Source: Pseudobacter sp.
Lineage (GTDB): Bacteria; Bacteroidota; Bacteroidia; Chitinophagales; Chitinophagaceae
Length of the DNA stretch: 64,000 nucleotides
Direction of reading: 5' to 3'
Assembly: GCA_017849455.1 (NCBI GenBank)
Contig: JAFIGX010000003.1
Location: 1 to 64,000 of the forward strand
Made by a program: the position numbers and the translations under genes. This document shows, in pieces, positions 53,708 through 62,000 of this stretch (position 1 is its first letter; every line of letters begins with the position of its first letter). Below the pieces are notes generated by a model that was not told the DNA's origin, made no database searches, and saw only the letters and a program-made list of their open reading frames with translations.

Positions 53708-54163
53708 TTATTGTTTGACCTCTTTACGGTTCGGATGTCCTTTACCGGTGGTTATAAAGCTCAATAGACTGCCCTGCAGGTAATAGTTCCATCCATTTGA
53801 ACAGTCGCGGTAACATTCGATTTCAGGTACCAGGCCCAGGTGGGAGAAGCGGACCTGGGTTTTGTCGCCTTGACCAGAGATCTCAAAACTGATCCTGGTA
53901 TCCGTCCATTCGCTTTTGTCGTTGAGGAAATTGAGTAGGCTATCTGTAACGAGCCAAACGACTTTCTTATCAGGAATGACTTCTACCAATTTTTGCCTGG
54001 AATAATGTACATCCCCGAAACGGACCTCAAACTCATCATGCAGTTTTTGTGAATTGCCTTTAAACTCTTCCGACCACCAACCGCTTATATTATTGATGGC
54101 ATGAAAGGCTTCTGCCGGAGTTTGATCTATCAGCAGGATGGTAGTGAAATTTTGATTGGCCAT
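53708..54163 (-). CDS. SRPBCC-domain protein (tandem copy 2)
   Basis: A 151-residue START-like protein ([57 protein letters not shown]). It is a clear paralogue of the next gene on the same strand (40-bp gap), sharing the LLIDQTP/LLVEQTP start and the HLGLVPE segment. Cotranscription is likely. Confidence 0.9.
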   Translation of the reverse strand: MANQNFTTILLIDQTPAEAFHAINNISGWWSEEFKGNSQKLHDEFEVRFGDVHYSRQKLVEVIPDKKVVWLVTDSLLNFLNDKSEWTDTRISFEISGQGDKTQVRFSHLGLVPEIECYRDCSNGWNYYLQGSLLSFITTGKGHPNRKEVKQ

Positions 54164-54202
54164 GTATTAATTTTTTAAGAGGTCTGCGTGTCTTTTAACG
54201 TA

Positions 54203-54694
54203 CTACTCCAACTTCCATTTTTTGACTATTTCCGCATTGAATCCCTCACCTTCCTTCGGATTGGGCTCTCCTTTACCGGTAACTATCAGCTTGCGTAAAC
54301 TATTTTTGATATAATTGCTCCATGCGTCCCTGCACACATCGAAACATTCGTACTCGGGAACCAATCCCAGATGAGTGAACCGGACTTGCGTTTGGTTATC
54401 TTTTCCGGATATCTCAAAAACGATACGTGTACCCTTCCATTCACTTTTATCCCTGGTAAATTTGAAGTAGTTGTCCAAAACTGACCAGACTACTTTTTTA
54501 CCAGGAACGACCTCTATCAATTTCATTTTGCAATAATGAACATCCTTGTAATGATAAATGAACTCATCATCGAGTTTGTCAGTACCTCCTTCGATTTCTT
54601 CTGACCACCATCCGCGAACGTTATTGATGGCGTTGAATACATCATTTGGAGTTTGCTCTACCAACAGGGTAGTGGTAAAATCTGAAGTAGCCAT
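54203..54694 (-). CDS. SRPBCC-domain protein (tandem copy 1)
   Basis: A 163-residue START-like protein starting MATSDFTTTLLVEQTPNDVF. The start at 54694 is chosen over the longer frame (to 54760) because the -7 element at 54733 lies inside the extension. Conserved pieces: VRGWWSEEIEGGTDKLDDEF and VRFTHLGLVPEYECFDVCRD. The promoter and the AraC-type motif upstream are shared with the divergent GlxA-type gene. Confidence 0.9.
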   Translation of the reverse strand: MATSDFTTTLLVEQTPNDVFNAINNVRGWWSEEIEGGTDKLDDEFIYHYKDVHYCKMKLIEVVPGKKVVWSVLDNYFKFTRDKSEWKGTRIVFEISGKDNQTQVRFTHLGLVPEYECFDVCRDAWSNYIKNSLRKLIVTGKGEPNPKEGEGFNAEIVKKWKLE

Positions 54695-54732
54695 TTTCTG
54701 TATGTTTTTTGGTGATCGTGCATTGTACGTAG

Positions 54733-54740
54733 CAAATGTA
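54733..54740 (-). promoter_or_regulatory. -7 element of the SRPBCC pair
   Basis: On the minus strand it reads TACATTTG, an exact TAnnTTTG, and it stands 23 bases from the AraC-type motif at 54764. Confidence 0.65.
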
Positions 54741-54763
54741 TTGTCTAAATATTGCATCAACGA

Positions 54764-54801
54764 GGTGTAAAATAGACTTTATGGCGGGTTAATTTAGACA
54801 G
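54764..54801. promoter_or_regulatory. AraC-type site in a divergent promoter (motif copy 3)
   Basis: GGTGTAAAATAGAC, then GGCGGGTTAATTTAGACAG. The half-site GACs are at 54775 and 54797, 22 bp apart. The 9-bp arms TGTCTAAAT (54742) and ATTTAGACA (54792) also form an inverted pair across the region. The site overlaps the -33 position of the GlxA-type promoter. Confidence 0.65.
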
Positions 54802-54811
54802 TTCAAAATTC

Positions 54812-54819
54812 TATCTTTG
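54812..54819 (+). promoter_or_regulatory. -7 element of the GlxA-type regulator gene
   Basis: TATCTTTG is an exact TAnnTTTG, 83 bp before the start codon and 11 bp after the AraC-type motif. Confidence 0.6.
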
Positions 54820-54902
54820 CGTAAGGTTCCCGGAAAAAATGAACTATCTGCAGTACCCTTATCCCAGGTATTTGAACATGAAATGATATAAACAATAAAC
54901 AG

Positions 54903-55883
54903 ATGAAACATCTTACCATCATAGTCCCAGACGGGCAGAACAACCTGAGCAGCATAGTAGGTACTTATAAAATATTCACCAGGGCCAATGAACATTGGAA
55001 GGAAATCAGCGGAAAAGAGCTATTCAGGATCGAATTGGCAGGTATTTCAAAAAAAGTGGAATTCCATGGTGGATTGTTCACCGTGAAACCACATACCCAT
55101 ATCTCCGCTGTTACCAGGACCGACCTCATCATTATACCTTCTCTGAATCATAATTATCAAAATGCCGTAAAGGGAAACAAATTGCTGATCGATTGGATAG
55201 GTAAGCAGTATAAAAATGGGGCGGAAGTAGCAAGTATATGTACCGGCGCCTTCTTGCTTGCTTCCTCAGGATTGCTTGATGGGAAAAGCTGCTCTACCCA
55301 TTGGGCTGTTGCGGACAACTTCAGAAGTATGTTCCCGAAGGTAGATCTGCAAACTGATAAGTTGATCACCGATGAAAATGGGATCTATACGAATGGTGGG
55401 GCTTTTTCTTTCCTAAACCTGGTACTTTATCTTATAGAGAAATATTATGACAGGCAGACGGCCATCTTTTGTTCTAAAGTATTTCAGATCGAGATGGACA
55501 GGCTAAGCCAGTCGACCTTTACAATTTTCAAAGGACAGAAGTTGCACGGGGATGAAATGGTCAAAAAAGCGCAGATATATATCGAGGACCATCTACAGGA
55601 AAAAATATCTGTTGAACATTTGTCTTCCAAATTCGCCACCGGCAGGCGAAACTTCGACAGAAGGTTTATCAAAGCAACGGGCAACACTCCTGTCGAATAT
55701 TCGCAAAGGGTAAAAATTGAATCTGCCAAAAAAGCATTTGAAACCAGTCGTAAAACGATCAATGAGGTAATGTATGAAGTTGGTTATTCCGATGTAAAAG
55801 CATTTCGTGAAGTATTCAGAAAAATTACGGGGATGTCGCCATTGGAATACAGGGGCAGGTATAATAAGGAGGCGTTGATGTAG
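54903..55883 (+). CDS. GlxA-type AraC family regulator (DJ-1/PfpI + HTH)
   Basis: A 326-residue regulator with the DJ-1/PfpI-like domain (about 1-195, AEVASICTGAFLLASSGLLD) and the AraC helix-turn-helix pair at about 225-320 (SVEHLSSKFATGRRNFDRRF, INEVMYEVGYSDVKAFREVF). It is closely similar to the regulator at 35644. It diverges from a tandem SRPBCC pair with a shared AraC-type site and is the best candidate for the protein that binds the four motif copies. Confidence 0.94.
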   Translation: MKHLTIIVPDGQNNLSSIVGTYKIFTRANEHWKEISGKELFRIELAGISKKVEFHGGLFTVKPHTHISAVTRTDLIIIPSLNHNYQNAVKGNKLLIDWIGKQYKNGAEVASICTGAFLLASSGLLDGKSCSTHWAVADNFRSMFPKVDLQTDKLITDENGIYTNGGAFSFLNLVLYLIEKYYDRQTAIFCSKVFQIEMDRLSQSTFTIFKGQKLHGDEMVKKAQIYIEDHLQEKISVEHLSSKFATGRRNFDRRFIKATGNTPVEYSQRVKIESAKKAFETSRKTINEVMYEVGYSDVKAFREVFRKITGMSPLEYRGRYNKEALM

Positions 55884-55934
55884 TGGAAGGCTGTCCTGCA
55901 GTCCATCGGTTTCCCTAATGAAATGGCATAGCGA

Positions 55935-56411
55935 CTATCGGGTAACAATCGCCCTCAAACGGTCGATATCCTGTTTCTGTTCGTATTTGATAGGAATTTC
56001 CTTTGAAAAGCCCGATTTCTTTACAAAAGCACGGCCTTCGATACGAACCAATGCTTCTTTCTTGTTGTAAATATCGGTATGGTTTTTAATAGCTCCGATA
56101 TTGTCGATCTTGATAGTGACAGGAAGTACAAACTCAGACCTTTTCTTTACCTGGGTTTCCTGGTCCATCGAAAAGCTCCCGAAATAAGCATTGTCGATGT
56201 ACACATCACCTCTTGCAGAGGTAAGCTGGAGGCCGAAATTGTTTGGATTATAGTAGATCATATTAGCGCCCACGGTTGTCTTTAGTACGCCAGTTTCAAG
56301 GAGGCGTACATCGCTGATATCACGGAACTCTGGTCCACTGACATTTCTTGCACTTTTACAAGCGGAAAAGATCAAAACAAACGCGGTTAGTAGAGTCAAA
56401 ATGCTTTTCAT
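55935..56411 (-). CDS. LEA type 2-like lipoprotein
   Basis: A 158-residue lipoprotein starting at 56411 (MKSILTLLTAFVLIFSAC, with the cysteine lipobox at residue 18). The rest is a beta-rich LEA14/WHy-like domain: MIYYNPNNFGLQLTSARGDV with the NPN motif, and SEFVLPVTIKIDNIG. Such proteins are linked to desiccation or stress tolerance in other organisms; the role here is unknown. Confidence 0.85.
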   Translation of the reverse strand: MKSILTLLTAFVLIFSACKSARNVSGPEFRDISDVRLLETGVLKTTVGANMIYYNPNNFGLQLTSARGDVYIDNAYFGSFSMDQETQVKKRSEFVLPVTIKIDNIGAIKNHTDIYNKKEALVRIEGRAFVKKSGFSKEIPIKYEQKQDIDRLRAIVTR

Positions 56412-56664
56412 ACTTATAGGTTTAGACATTCTATAATAAGCTTCTGTTCTTAGACAGGAAACTATCGCGCCAGTTTACGTTAAAGCATTATGAAAACTCT
56501 ATTTTAACAAGATGATGATAACAAAGGTGGCCTGCGTTTAGTCCGCTGCACAACCTCAACTCAATCATTCAAAGCTTTAAATACTTCTGTGGGGTCAGAA
56601 AGGAATAAGTGTAACCCGATCGGGTTCGACATCTCTGATTTTAGTAGTCCCAACCGGCCAATTC

Positions 56665-57045
56665 CTAATAAAAAAATTGCTCTGATACAATCTTCCCATC
56701 TTTCACTTCATACAGCATTATCTCATTGAATTGTATCCTTCCATGTGGTTGCACCGTAATATCCATTTCTCGTCCCACTGCAAAATGATTGCCGGTAACA
56801 AGGGGTACGGTTGTATAAGCTCTGTGGACCGCCGTTATCTGCTTTACAAAGTCTTCCCCTTTTTTACGGACGTTGGCCTTGCCTTCTGCATACCCCATAT
56901 ACGGAGAATTGGGAGGGTCTATGCTCCTGACATTTTCTGCAAAGAATTCGTGCTGGATCTCAAACCATTTTTCTTGTTGGGCAAGTTCATGAAATCGGGC
57001 TGCAACTTCCTGAGTAGTCAGTATTTTTTCGGGATGTGTTGTCAT
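56665..57045 (-). CDS. SnoaL-like / NTF2-fold protein
   Basis: A 126-residue NTF2-like cone-fold protein (VAARFHELAQQEKWFEIQHEF, ENVRSIDPPNSPYMGYAEGK and the end YEVKDGKIVSEQFFY). Members include small isomerases and hydrolases, or ligand binders. Its promoter has a TACATTTG -7 element, with an AraC-type motif at the same 23-base distance as the SRPBCC genes. This places it in the same likely regulon. Confidence 0.85.
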   Translation of the reverse strand: MTTHPEKILTTQEVAARFHELAQQEKWFEIQHEFFAENVRSIDPPNSPYMGYAEGKANVRKKGEDFVKQITAVHRAYTTVPLVTGNHFAVGREMDITVQPHGRIQFNEIMLYEVKDGKIVSEQFFY

Positions 57046-57155
57046 TGTTTTATTATTTAACAGTTAATGTATCCGGTTGTGGCTATTAGAACTGGATCAT
57101 GTCGGATTTCTGTTATGAGCTTGGTTTTATCTCCTTGTAATGAAATATTATACAA

Positions 57156-57163
57156 CAAATGTA
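57156..57163 (-). promoter_or_regulatory. -7 element of the SnoaL-like gene
   Basis: Minus strand TACATTTG, identical to the SRPBCC element at 54733. The start codon follows 110 bp downstream. Confidence 0.6.
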
Positions 57164-57186
57164 TAGACTGGATTTTACGCCGTCAG

Positions 57187-57224
57187 GGTGGGAAATAGAC
57201 ATTATAATGGGTTGATTTGGACAT
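57187..57224. promoter_or_regulatory. AraC-type site (motif copy 4)
   Basis: GGTGGGAAATAGAC, then AATGGGTTGATTTGGACA. The half-sites at 57198 and 57220 are 22 bp apart. The homology with the 54733-54825 region continues to the former GlxA-side promoter, now TATCCCTG instead of TATCTTTG. No regulator gene follows on the plus strand. Confidence 0.6.
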
Positions 57225-57322
57225 GGCAAATTTCTATCCCTGAATAAGGATCTAGCACAATTGAACGGCAGCCTGGCAGTTTTGCAATGTCATGCTTTTC
57301 TCTGTTGCTTTGAGGTCTAACC

Positions 57323-57790
57323 TCATTTTTGTAGAGCCTTGTTTTGAACTATTGTCCAGGCTATAATAAATAATGCCATCAACTCCACGATTGCCCGCAT
57401 AATATGAAATGACCACCATTTGTCACGCAGCGTGGTCCAGTTGTCGGGGAGTGAATCCACCGTCCATTTAAGCATCTCGTTTTGAATAGGAACGTTGCCA
57501 AATCGTGTAATGACTATGCAGGAAATGAAAAAAACAGCAGCTAAAAGCAGCGCGATAAAGATGGCTTTGTTTTTCCGTTGAAGAAAAGCAGAAATCAGTG
57601 TAATGGCAGTAACAATTACCACCAACGCAATCATCAATGTATTGAGTGAATGAACAAGATTTTGTTGCTGTTCCACATAAGTAGAAGCGGAATAGTGTGC
57701 AGGATCAAAACCGAACCAAATCCCAAAACTTGTTCCAGCAAGCAATGCAGCAAATATGATGTTGAGAAACCGTATCACTGGAAGTATCAT
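57323..57790 (-). CDS. DUF1772 family membrane protein
   Basis: A 155-residue membrane protein with four helices, starting MILPVIRFLNIIFAALLAGTS at 57790 (a longer frame to 57811 also exists). The family features are GIWFGFDPAHYSASTYVEQQ and the C-terminal DKWWSFHIMRAIVELMALFI. DUF1772 proteins resemble anthrone oxygenase-like membrane proteins; function is unknown. Confidence 0.85.
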   Translation of the reverse strand: MILPVIRFLNIIFAALLAGTSFGIWFGFDPAHYSASTYVEQQQNLVHSLNTLMIALVVIVTAITLISAFLQRKNKAIFIALLLAAVFFISCIVITRFGNVPIQNEMLKWTVDSLPDNWTTLRDKWWSFHIMRAIVELMALFIIAWTIVQNKALQK

Positions 57791-58045
57791 ATAGCAAATT
57801 TTACAGGACAATATCTAACCTAAAATAAAGTTAGAGAATTCCGGAAATGTTATTCCTGGATATTTATTGTTGGGATCAAGCCCTTGAACTTTACCAACCT
57901 ATTCAGGAACAAATTTGGTTATGGATGCAGGATCCCAACCATTGCTTGAAATCGTGCAATAGAGCTTTTTGAATATGATACAGTGTCAGTGCGATAATGA
58001 TTTTTTTTTGTCTCTGCACGGCCCTAACATATATCGAACCTTTAA

Positions 58046-58219
58046 ACACTTGATTATAATAGATTAAATGACTCACTTAGAATATCAAAGCTCATATCGA
58101 ACTATAAAACTCCTTTTGGTAGAACATTTCAGGAAGCAGTACCGACAGGAGAATTATCTAACCATCTACTGACTGATTTAGTAGATTTCAATGGATTATG
58201 GTTGCTTCCCACTGATTAA
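58046..58219 (+). pseudogene. Open frame without start, possible gene remnant
   Basis: 57 sense codons without a stop but also without a plausible start, ending in TAA. The later part reads like protein (KTPFGRTFQEAVPTGELSNH, then LLTDLVDFNGLWLLPTD). It lies in the otherwise empty 470-bp AT-rich gap before the DUF4143 gene. No family was recognised. Confidence 0.25.
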
Positions 58220-58298
58220 ACACCTTCATATAAAATACTGATCTTCAATAATAAATAGGCTTTATTATTGGTTATTGCGCAAATCCCACATTTTATGT

Positions 58299-58306
58299 TA
58301 AATTTG
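58299..58306 (+). promoter_or_regulatory. -7 element of the DUF4143 ATPase gene
   Basis: TAAATTTG, an exact TAnnTTTG. It ends only 3 bp before the ATG at 58310, so the transcript would be leaderless or nearly so. Confidence 0.5.
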
Positions 58307-58309
58307 CAC

Positions 58310-59482
58310 ATGATTAAGCGACGACTCGAATCACAAATTATCGAAGCATTGGAACGCAGCCCTTCCGTAGCATTATTAGGGCCGCGTCAGGTAGGTAAGA
58401 CTACCATCGCTCATAATATTTCTGAAACAACTCCTTCCGTTTATTTAGACCTGGAAAACCGTAGAGATCTGCAAAAAGTACAGGACATTGAAGCCTTCCA
58501 TGGAGGAAACAGCGACAAATTAATCGTTCTCGATGAAGTCCAACGTCTTCCTGAAATATTTGCTCCATTAAGAGGTATTATTGATCAGGAACGCCGCAAA
58601 GGGAATAGGGCTGGGCTATTCTTGTTTTTAGGCTCCGCATCTATTGATCTCCTAGAACAATCCAGTGAATCCCTTGCCGGACGAATTGCCTACATGGAAC
58701 TCCATCCCATAGATGCAACAGAATATGCAGAGAATAGCCTGGATAAATTAAATAGCTTATGGGTCCGTGGCGGTTTTCCGGAAAGCTTGTTGTCGGCTTC
58801 AGATCAAAACAGCCTGAACTGGCGTCATGATTTTATCAAAACCTATCTTGAACGAGACATACCTCGATTAGGGCCGCGCATACCTGCCGAAACGCTTGAA
58901 CGGTTTTGGACCATGCTGGCCCATAACCAAGGCTCTGTTTTAAATGCCTCACATCTCGCAAGGAATCTGGATGTATCTGGCACGACTATCGGCCGTTATC
59001 TTGACTTGATGACAGATCTTTTATTAGTTAGGAGACTGAAGCCCTGGACGACCAATATGGGCAAACGCCTCATTAAAGCCCCTAAGATTTATGTACGTGA
59101 CAGCGGTATTACCCATGCCTTACTCAATATCCCTGACTATAACAGCTTGCTGGGACACCCTGTCGTAGGAGGAAGCTGGGAAGGGTTCGTTATTGAAAAT
59201 ATAATGTCTGTAGCCCCCTCGAGAGTGCAGCCTTATTACTATGGCACACCACGCGGCGCCGAAATAGATCTGATTCTTGAGTTTCCCGGCGGTACAAAAT
59301 GGGCTATAGAAATCAAACGTAGTTCAGCACCATCCATATCGAAAGGTTTCTATAAAGGATGTGAAGATATAAATCCCGAAAGACGTTTTGTTGTTTATTC
59401 AGGGTTGGAGAGATTTCCCATGAACAAGGATATCATTGCAATTCCCTTACCGAATTTAATGCAAGAACTTTTAAAACAATAA
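58310..59482 (+). CDS. AAA-type ATPase with DUF4143 domain
   Basis: A 390-residue protein of the widely spread AAA/DUF4143 family. Walker A is GPRQVGKTT (about residues 25-33) and Walker B LIVLDEVQRL. The C-terminal DUF4143 domain ends in a restriction-nuclease-like motif: GAEIDLILEF followed by WAIEIKRSS (Asp...Glu-x-Lys). Function is unclear; a DNA-related or NTP-dependent accessory role is often proposed. The start at 58310 (MIKRRLESQIIEAL) is the family N-terminus; an upstream frame from 58268 runs through the promoter. Confidence 0.92.
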   Translation: MIKRRLESQIIEALERSPSVALLGPRQVGKTTIAHNISETTPSVYLDLENRRDLQKVQDIEAFHGGNSDKLIVLDEVQRLPEIFAPLRGIIDQERRKGNRAGLFLFLGSASIDLLEQSSESLAGRIAYMELHPIDATEYAENSLDKLNSLWVRGGFPESLLSASDQNSLNWRHDFIKTYLERDIPRLGPRIPAETLERFWTMLAHNQGSVLNASHLARNLDVSGTTIGRYLDLMTDLLLVRRLKPWTTNMGKRLIKAPKIYVRDSGITHALLNIPDYNSLLGHPVVGGSWEGFVIENIMSVAPSRVQPYYYGTPRGAEIDLILEFPGGTKWAIEIKRSSAPSISKGFYKGCEDINPERRFVVYSGLERFPMNKDIIAIPLPNLMQELLKQ

Positions 59483-59526
59483 AAAAGCACTCAAAGTGGA
59501 AACTACTCTATGATCATCCCGAATTA

Positions 59527-59592
59527 TCAATCTATTTCTTCATCATCGTTTGACTCATCATCACCATAAATCAAATTACTATCAAATTCCAT
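59527..59592 (-). other. Very small acidic ORF (21 aa)
   Basis: A minus-strand frame (MEFDSNLIYGDDESNDDEEI then D, stop) lies in the gap between the DUF4143 gene and tRNA-Arg. It is strongly acidic. It may be chance, since it is short and has no known family. Confidence 0.15.
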
Positions 59593-59633
59593 TACTATTA
59601 CTTGATTTAAATGTACGATGTGTGCAAAATAAA

Positions 59634-59656
59634 AACCCGCTGTTATCCAGCGGGTT
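59634..59656 (-). terminator. Terminator of tRNA-Arg
   Basis: AACCCGCTG and CAGCGGGTT form a perfect 9-bp stem with a 5-nt loop. On the minus strand it is followed by TTTATTTT, and it lies 10 bp past the tRNA end. Confidence 0.85.
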
Positions 59657-59666
59657 GAAATGAGTG

Positions 59667-59738
59667 TAGGCCCGACAAGAATCGAACTTGTATCAAAAGT
59701 TTAGGAAACTTCTATTCTATCCATTGAACTACGGGCCC
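59667..59738 (-). tRNA. tRNA-Arg (anticodon CCT)
   Basis: Read on the minus strand: acceptor GGGCCCG with CGGGCCT, anticodon stem GAAGT/ACTTT around loop TTCCTAA (anticodon CCT, reads AGG), T arm ACAAG TTCGATT CTTGT, discriminator A. No CCA is encoded. 72 nt. Confidence 0.93.
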
Positions 59739-59880
59739 AAAAAACCTATTTGTTGTCTTATGAAATGAAGACAATCAATATCTTCCCTTTCATTTTCCCC
59801 GCAAAAATAATGGTTTCTCCCATTCAACCACCATCCATTCCACTTATTTACTATCTTTCCTCTTATTCAAACCAGTCGCC

Positions 59881-60348
59881 ATGAGATCATCCGTCAAATT
59901 CCTTTTTCCAATAATACTATTGATCATGTCACAGGATATTTTTGGTCAATCGCAGCAAGCCCGCCGCACCGCTGTTTTGAACCATGTAGCCCTTTTTGTG
60001 CAGGACCTCGCGAAGAGCACCGCATTTTACAGGGATGTGATCGGCCTCGATACCATGCCGGAGCCCTTCAAGGACGGTCAACATACCTGGTTCAAGACCG
60101 GCGACCATAGCCAGCTCCATCTCATCCAGGGCGCCGATACCCCTGCCATCCACCCCAAAAATCACCATACCTGCTTCAGCGTTCCTTCCATGGAGGTTTT
60201 TGTAGCCATGCTCATCAATCTGGGAATAGTATATGAGAATGCGGCCGGACAAAAAAACACTATCCACCGCCGGCCCGATGGCGTTCAACAAATATGGCTC
60301 CGCGACCCCGATGGTTACTGGATCGAGATCAACGACGATAAGTATTAG
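59881..60348 (+). CDS. Secreted VOC (glyoxalase-like) family protein
   Basis: A 155-residue protein with an N-terminal signal peptide (MRSSVKFLFPIILLIMSQDI, then FGQ) and one VOC domain: LNHVALFVQDLAKSTAFYRDVIGLD (about 33-57), HTWFKTGDHSQLHLI and IWLRDPDGYWIEIND (Glu metal ligand). Glyoxalases are usually cytosolic, so periplasmic location is the odd point. Confidence 0.88.
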   Translation: MRSSVKFLFPIILLIMSQDIFGQSQQARRTAVLNHVALFVQDLAKSTAFYRDVIGLDTMPEPFKDGQHTWFKTGDHSQLHLIQGADTPAIHPKNHHTCFSVPSMEVFVAMLINLGIVYENAAGQKNTIHRRPDGVQQIWLRDPDGYWIEINDDKY

Positions 60349-60455
60349 GGAATACATGACCGGGCAGGCGCCCAGGCACTGGCCGTTTTATGGCCGGTTA
60401 TCACCGTAATAGCCATTTAATAATGGTTTCACAGGGCTCCACTCCTTAAAAGTCC

Positions 60456-60463
60456 TATCTTTG
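60456..60463 (+). promoter_or_regulatory. -7 element of the TPR membrane protein gene
   Basis: TATCTTTG, exact TAnnTTTG, 12 bp before the chosen ATG at 60476. Confidence 0.55.
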
Positions 60464-60475
60464 CTGCCCTTTTTA

Positions 60476-61138
60476 ATGAGTTTTTCTATGAAGTTTTATA
60501 CCTGGATTATCCGTTATCGTTTGTACCTCGGTATCCTCCTTATCCTTATCGGTGTGGGGGCCAATGTGTATAGCGGCTTCTGGCCGGCCTTCCCGGCATA
60601 TTTTATCGGATTGATCCTTATCGCCGGCCACTTTTTCATCGGGCCCCTCCGCCTCCTCCAGGAATATATGGAAAGCGGTGATCTTGAAGGCGCTGAAAAG
60701 ATCCTCAATTCCGTCAGATTCCCCAACTTGCTCTATAAACCCATCCGTTCTGCCTATTTCACCTTCAAAGGCCAACTGGCCATGATGAAACAGGATTTCG
60801 ATGGCGCTGAATCCAACATGAAAAAAGGTCTGGCCCTCGGCACGCCCCTGAAAGAAGTGAAAGGCGCCAACCTGCTCCAGATGGGCATGATCGCCATGCA
60901 GAAAGGCAATATGAAACAGGGTGAAAGCTATATCCGTCAGGCTATCCGCGAAGGTCTGCCCGATAAAGAGAATGAAGCTGCCGCCTACCTGCAGATGTGC
61001 AATATCATGATGAACAAAAGAGAGTTCAGGGCGGCCAAAGAATTTTTCCGCAAAACAAAGGCATTGAAACCTACCAACCCTGAGATCATCAAACAGATCA
61101 AGGAGATTGAAAAATATATCTCACGCATCCCTGGGTAA
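60476..61138 (+). CDS. Membrane-anchored TPR protein
   Basis: A 220-residue protein with two N-terminal membrane helices (about 12-32 and 36-56, YLGILLILIGVGANVYSGF) and a C-terminal TPR-like region (about 70-215, with GDLEGAEKILNSVRFPNL, QDFDGAESNMKKGLALGTPL and NMKQGESYIRQAIREGLPDK). The start at 60476 follows from the promoter position; 60488 (MKFYTW) is also possible. Function unknown; a scaffold role is likely. Confidence 0.75.
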   Translation: MSFSMKFYTWIIRYRLYLGILLILIGVGANVYSGFWPAFPAYFIGLILIAGHFFIGPLRLLQEYMESGDLEGAEKILNSVRFPNLLYKPIRSAYFTFKGQLAMMKQDFDGAESNMKKGLALGTPLKEVKGANLLQMGMIAMQKGNMKQGESYIRQAIREGLPDKENEAAAYLQMCNIMMNKREFRAAKEFFRKTKALKPTNPEIIKQIKEIEKYISRIPG

Positions 61139-61185
61139 TCGAACGATCCAAATAATCAACGAGAAGATCTGACACCTGAATCAAC

Positions 61186-61983
61186 TCAGGAAGGAAAATC
61201 TTTTTTCACCTGTTGCAAACAAGGGTCCAGGCTGTGAAGCACCTGCTCTACCAGGTCCGGTAATTTATCCGTCTCGATCCCTTTCCTCCCATTCACACTG
61301 ATCGCACGGAGCTCTTCCTTTACAACTGTGATCCCCATCGCTTCCACAGCCCCTTTCAATTTATGCGCCAGTTTCGACGCTTCCTCCCAGTTCCGTTGCT
61401 GCGCTGCCTGTCGCATCTGATCGAGCATTTCAGGTGTTGTGTTGATGAACAGGCGTACCAGGCTCTTAACAAATGTTTCATCACCGCCCGACATGCCCCG
61501 CACATTCGAAAGATCATACAGTTTGTCCGGAGGAGGCAGCGGACGTTTATCATTCACCGATTGCAACACAGACCGGTTAGCCCGGTGATGAAGATTATTC
61601 GAGATCACTACAAATAAGGTGGATTCATTGAATGGCTTCGGCAGGAAATCATTCATCCCGGCAGCTTTGTATCGCTCGCGGTCGCCTTTTAAAAAATTGG
61701 CCGTGAGCGCTACGATCGGTACCCCGCCTTTCCCGTCAGGCATCTGCCGGATATGACGTGTGGCTTCCATACCGTCCATCTCCGGCATCTGGATATCCAT
61801 CAATATGAGATCATAATCGGCCGATTCCACCATCCCAAGCGCTTCCTTCCCATTGTTCGCAATATCCACTTCCAAACCCCATGATTCAATGATCCGGCGG
61901 ATCAGGTATTGATTGACAGTAGTATCCTCCACAACCAGGATCTTTCTTTTGCCCAGGCTCTGGTAATTGATTTCCTGCAACAT
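61186..61983 (-). CDS. Receiver-HPt signalling protein
   Basis: A 265-residue protein with a receiver domain (about 14-130; phospho-acceptor Asp in DLILMDIQMPEMDGM) and an HPt domain (about 170-255; histidine in LAHKLKGAVEAMG). It has no kinase or output domain, so it most likely relays phosphate between a hybrid kinase and another regulator. The NtrC-type gene is 17 bp upstream on the same strand. Confidence 0.9.
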   Translation of the reverse strand: MLQEINYQSLGKRKILVVEDTTVNQYLIRRIIESWGLEVDIANNGKEALGMVESADYDLILMDIQMPEMDGMEATRHIRQMPDGKGGVPIVALTANFLKGDRERYKAAGMNDFLPKPFNESTLFVVISNNLHHRANRSVLQSVNDKRPLPPPDKLYDLSNVRGMSGGDETFVKSLVRLFINTTPEMLDQMRQAAQQRNWEEASKLAHKLKGAVEAMGITVVKEELRAISVNGRKGIETDKLPDLVEQVLHSLDPCLQQVKKDFPS

Positions 61984-62000
61984 GGATCTTTCAGGTTATA

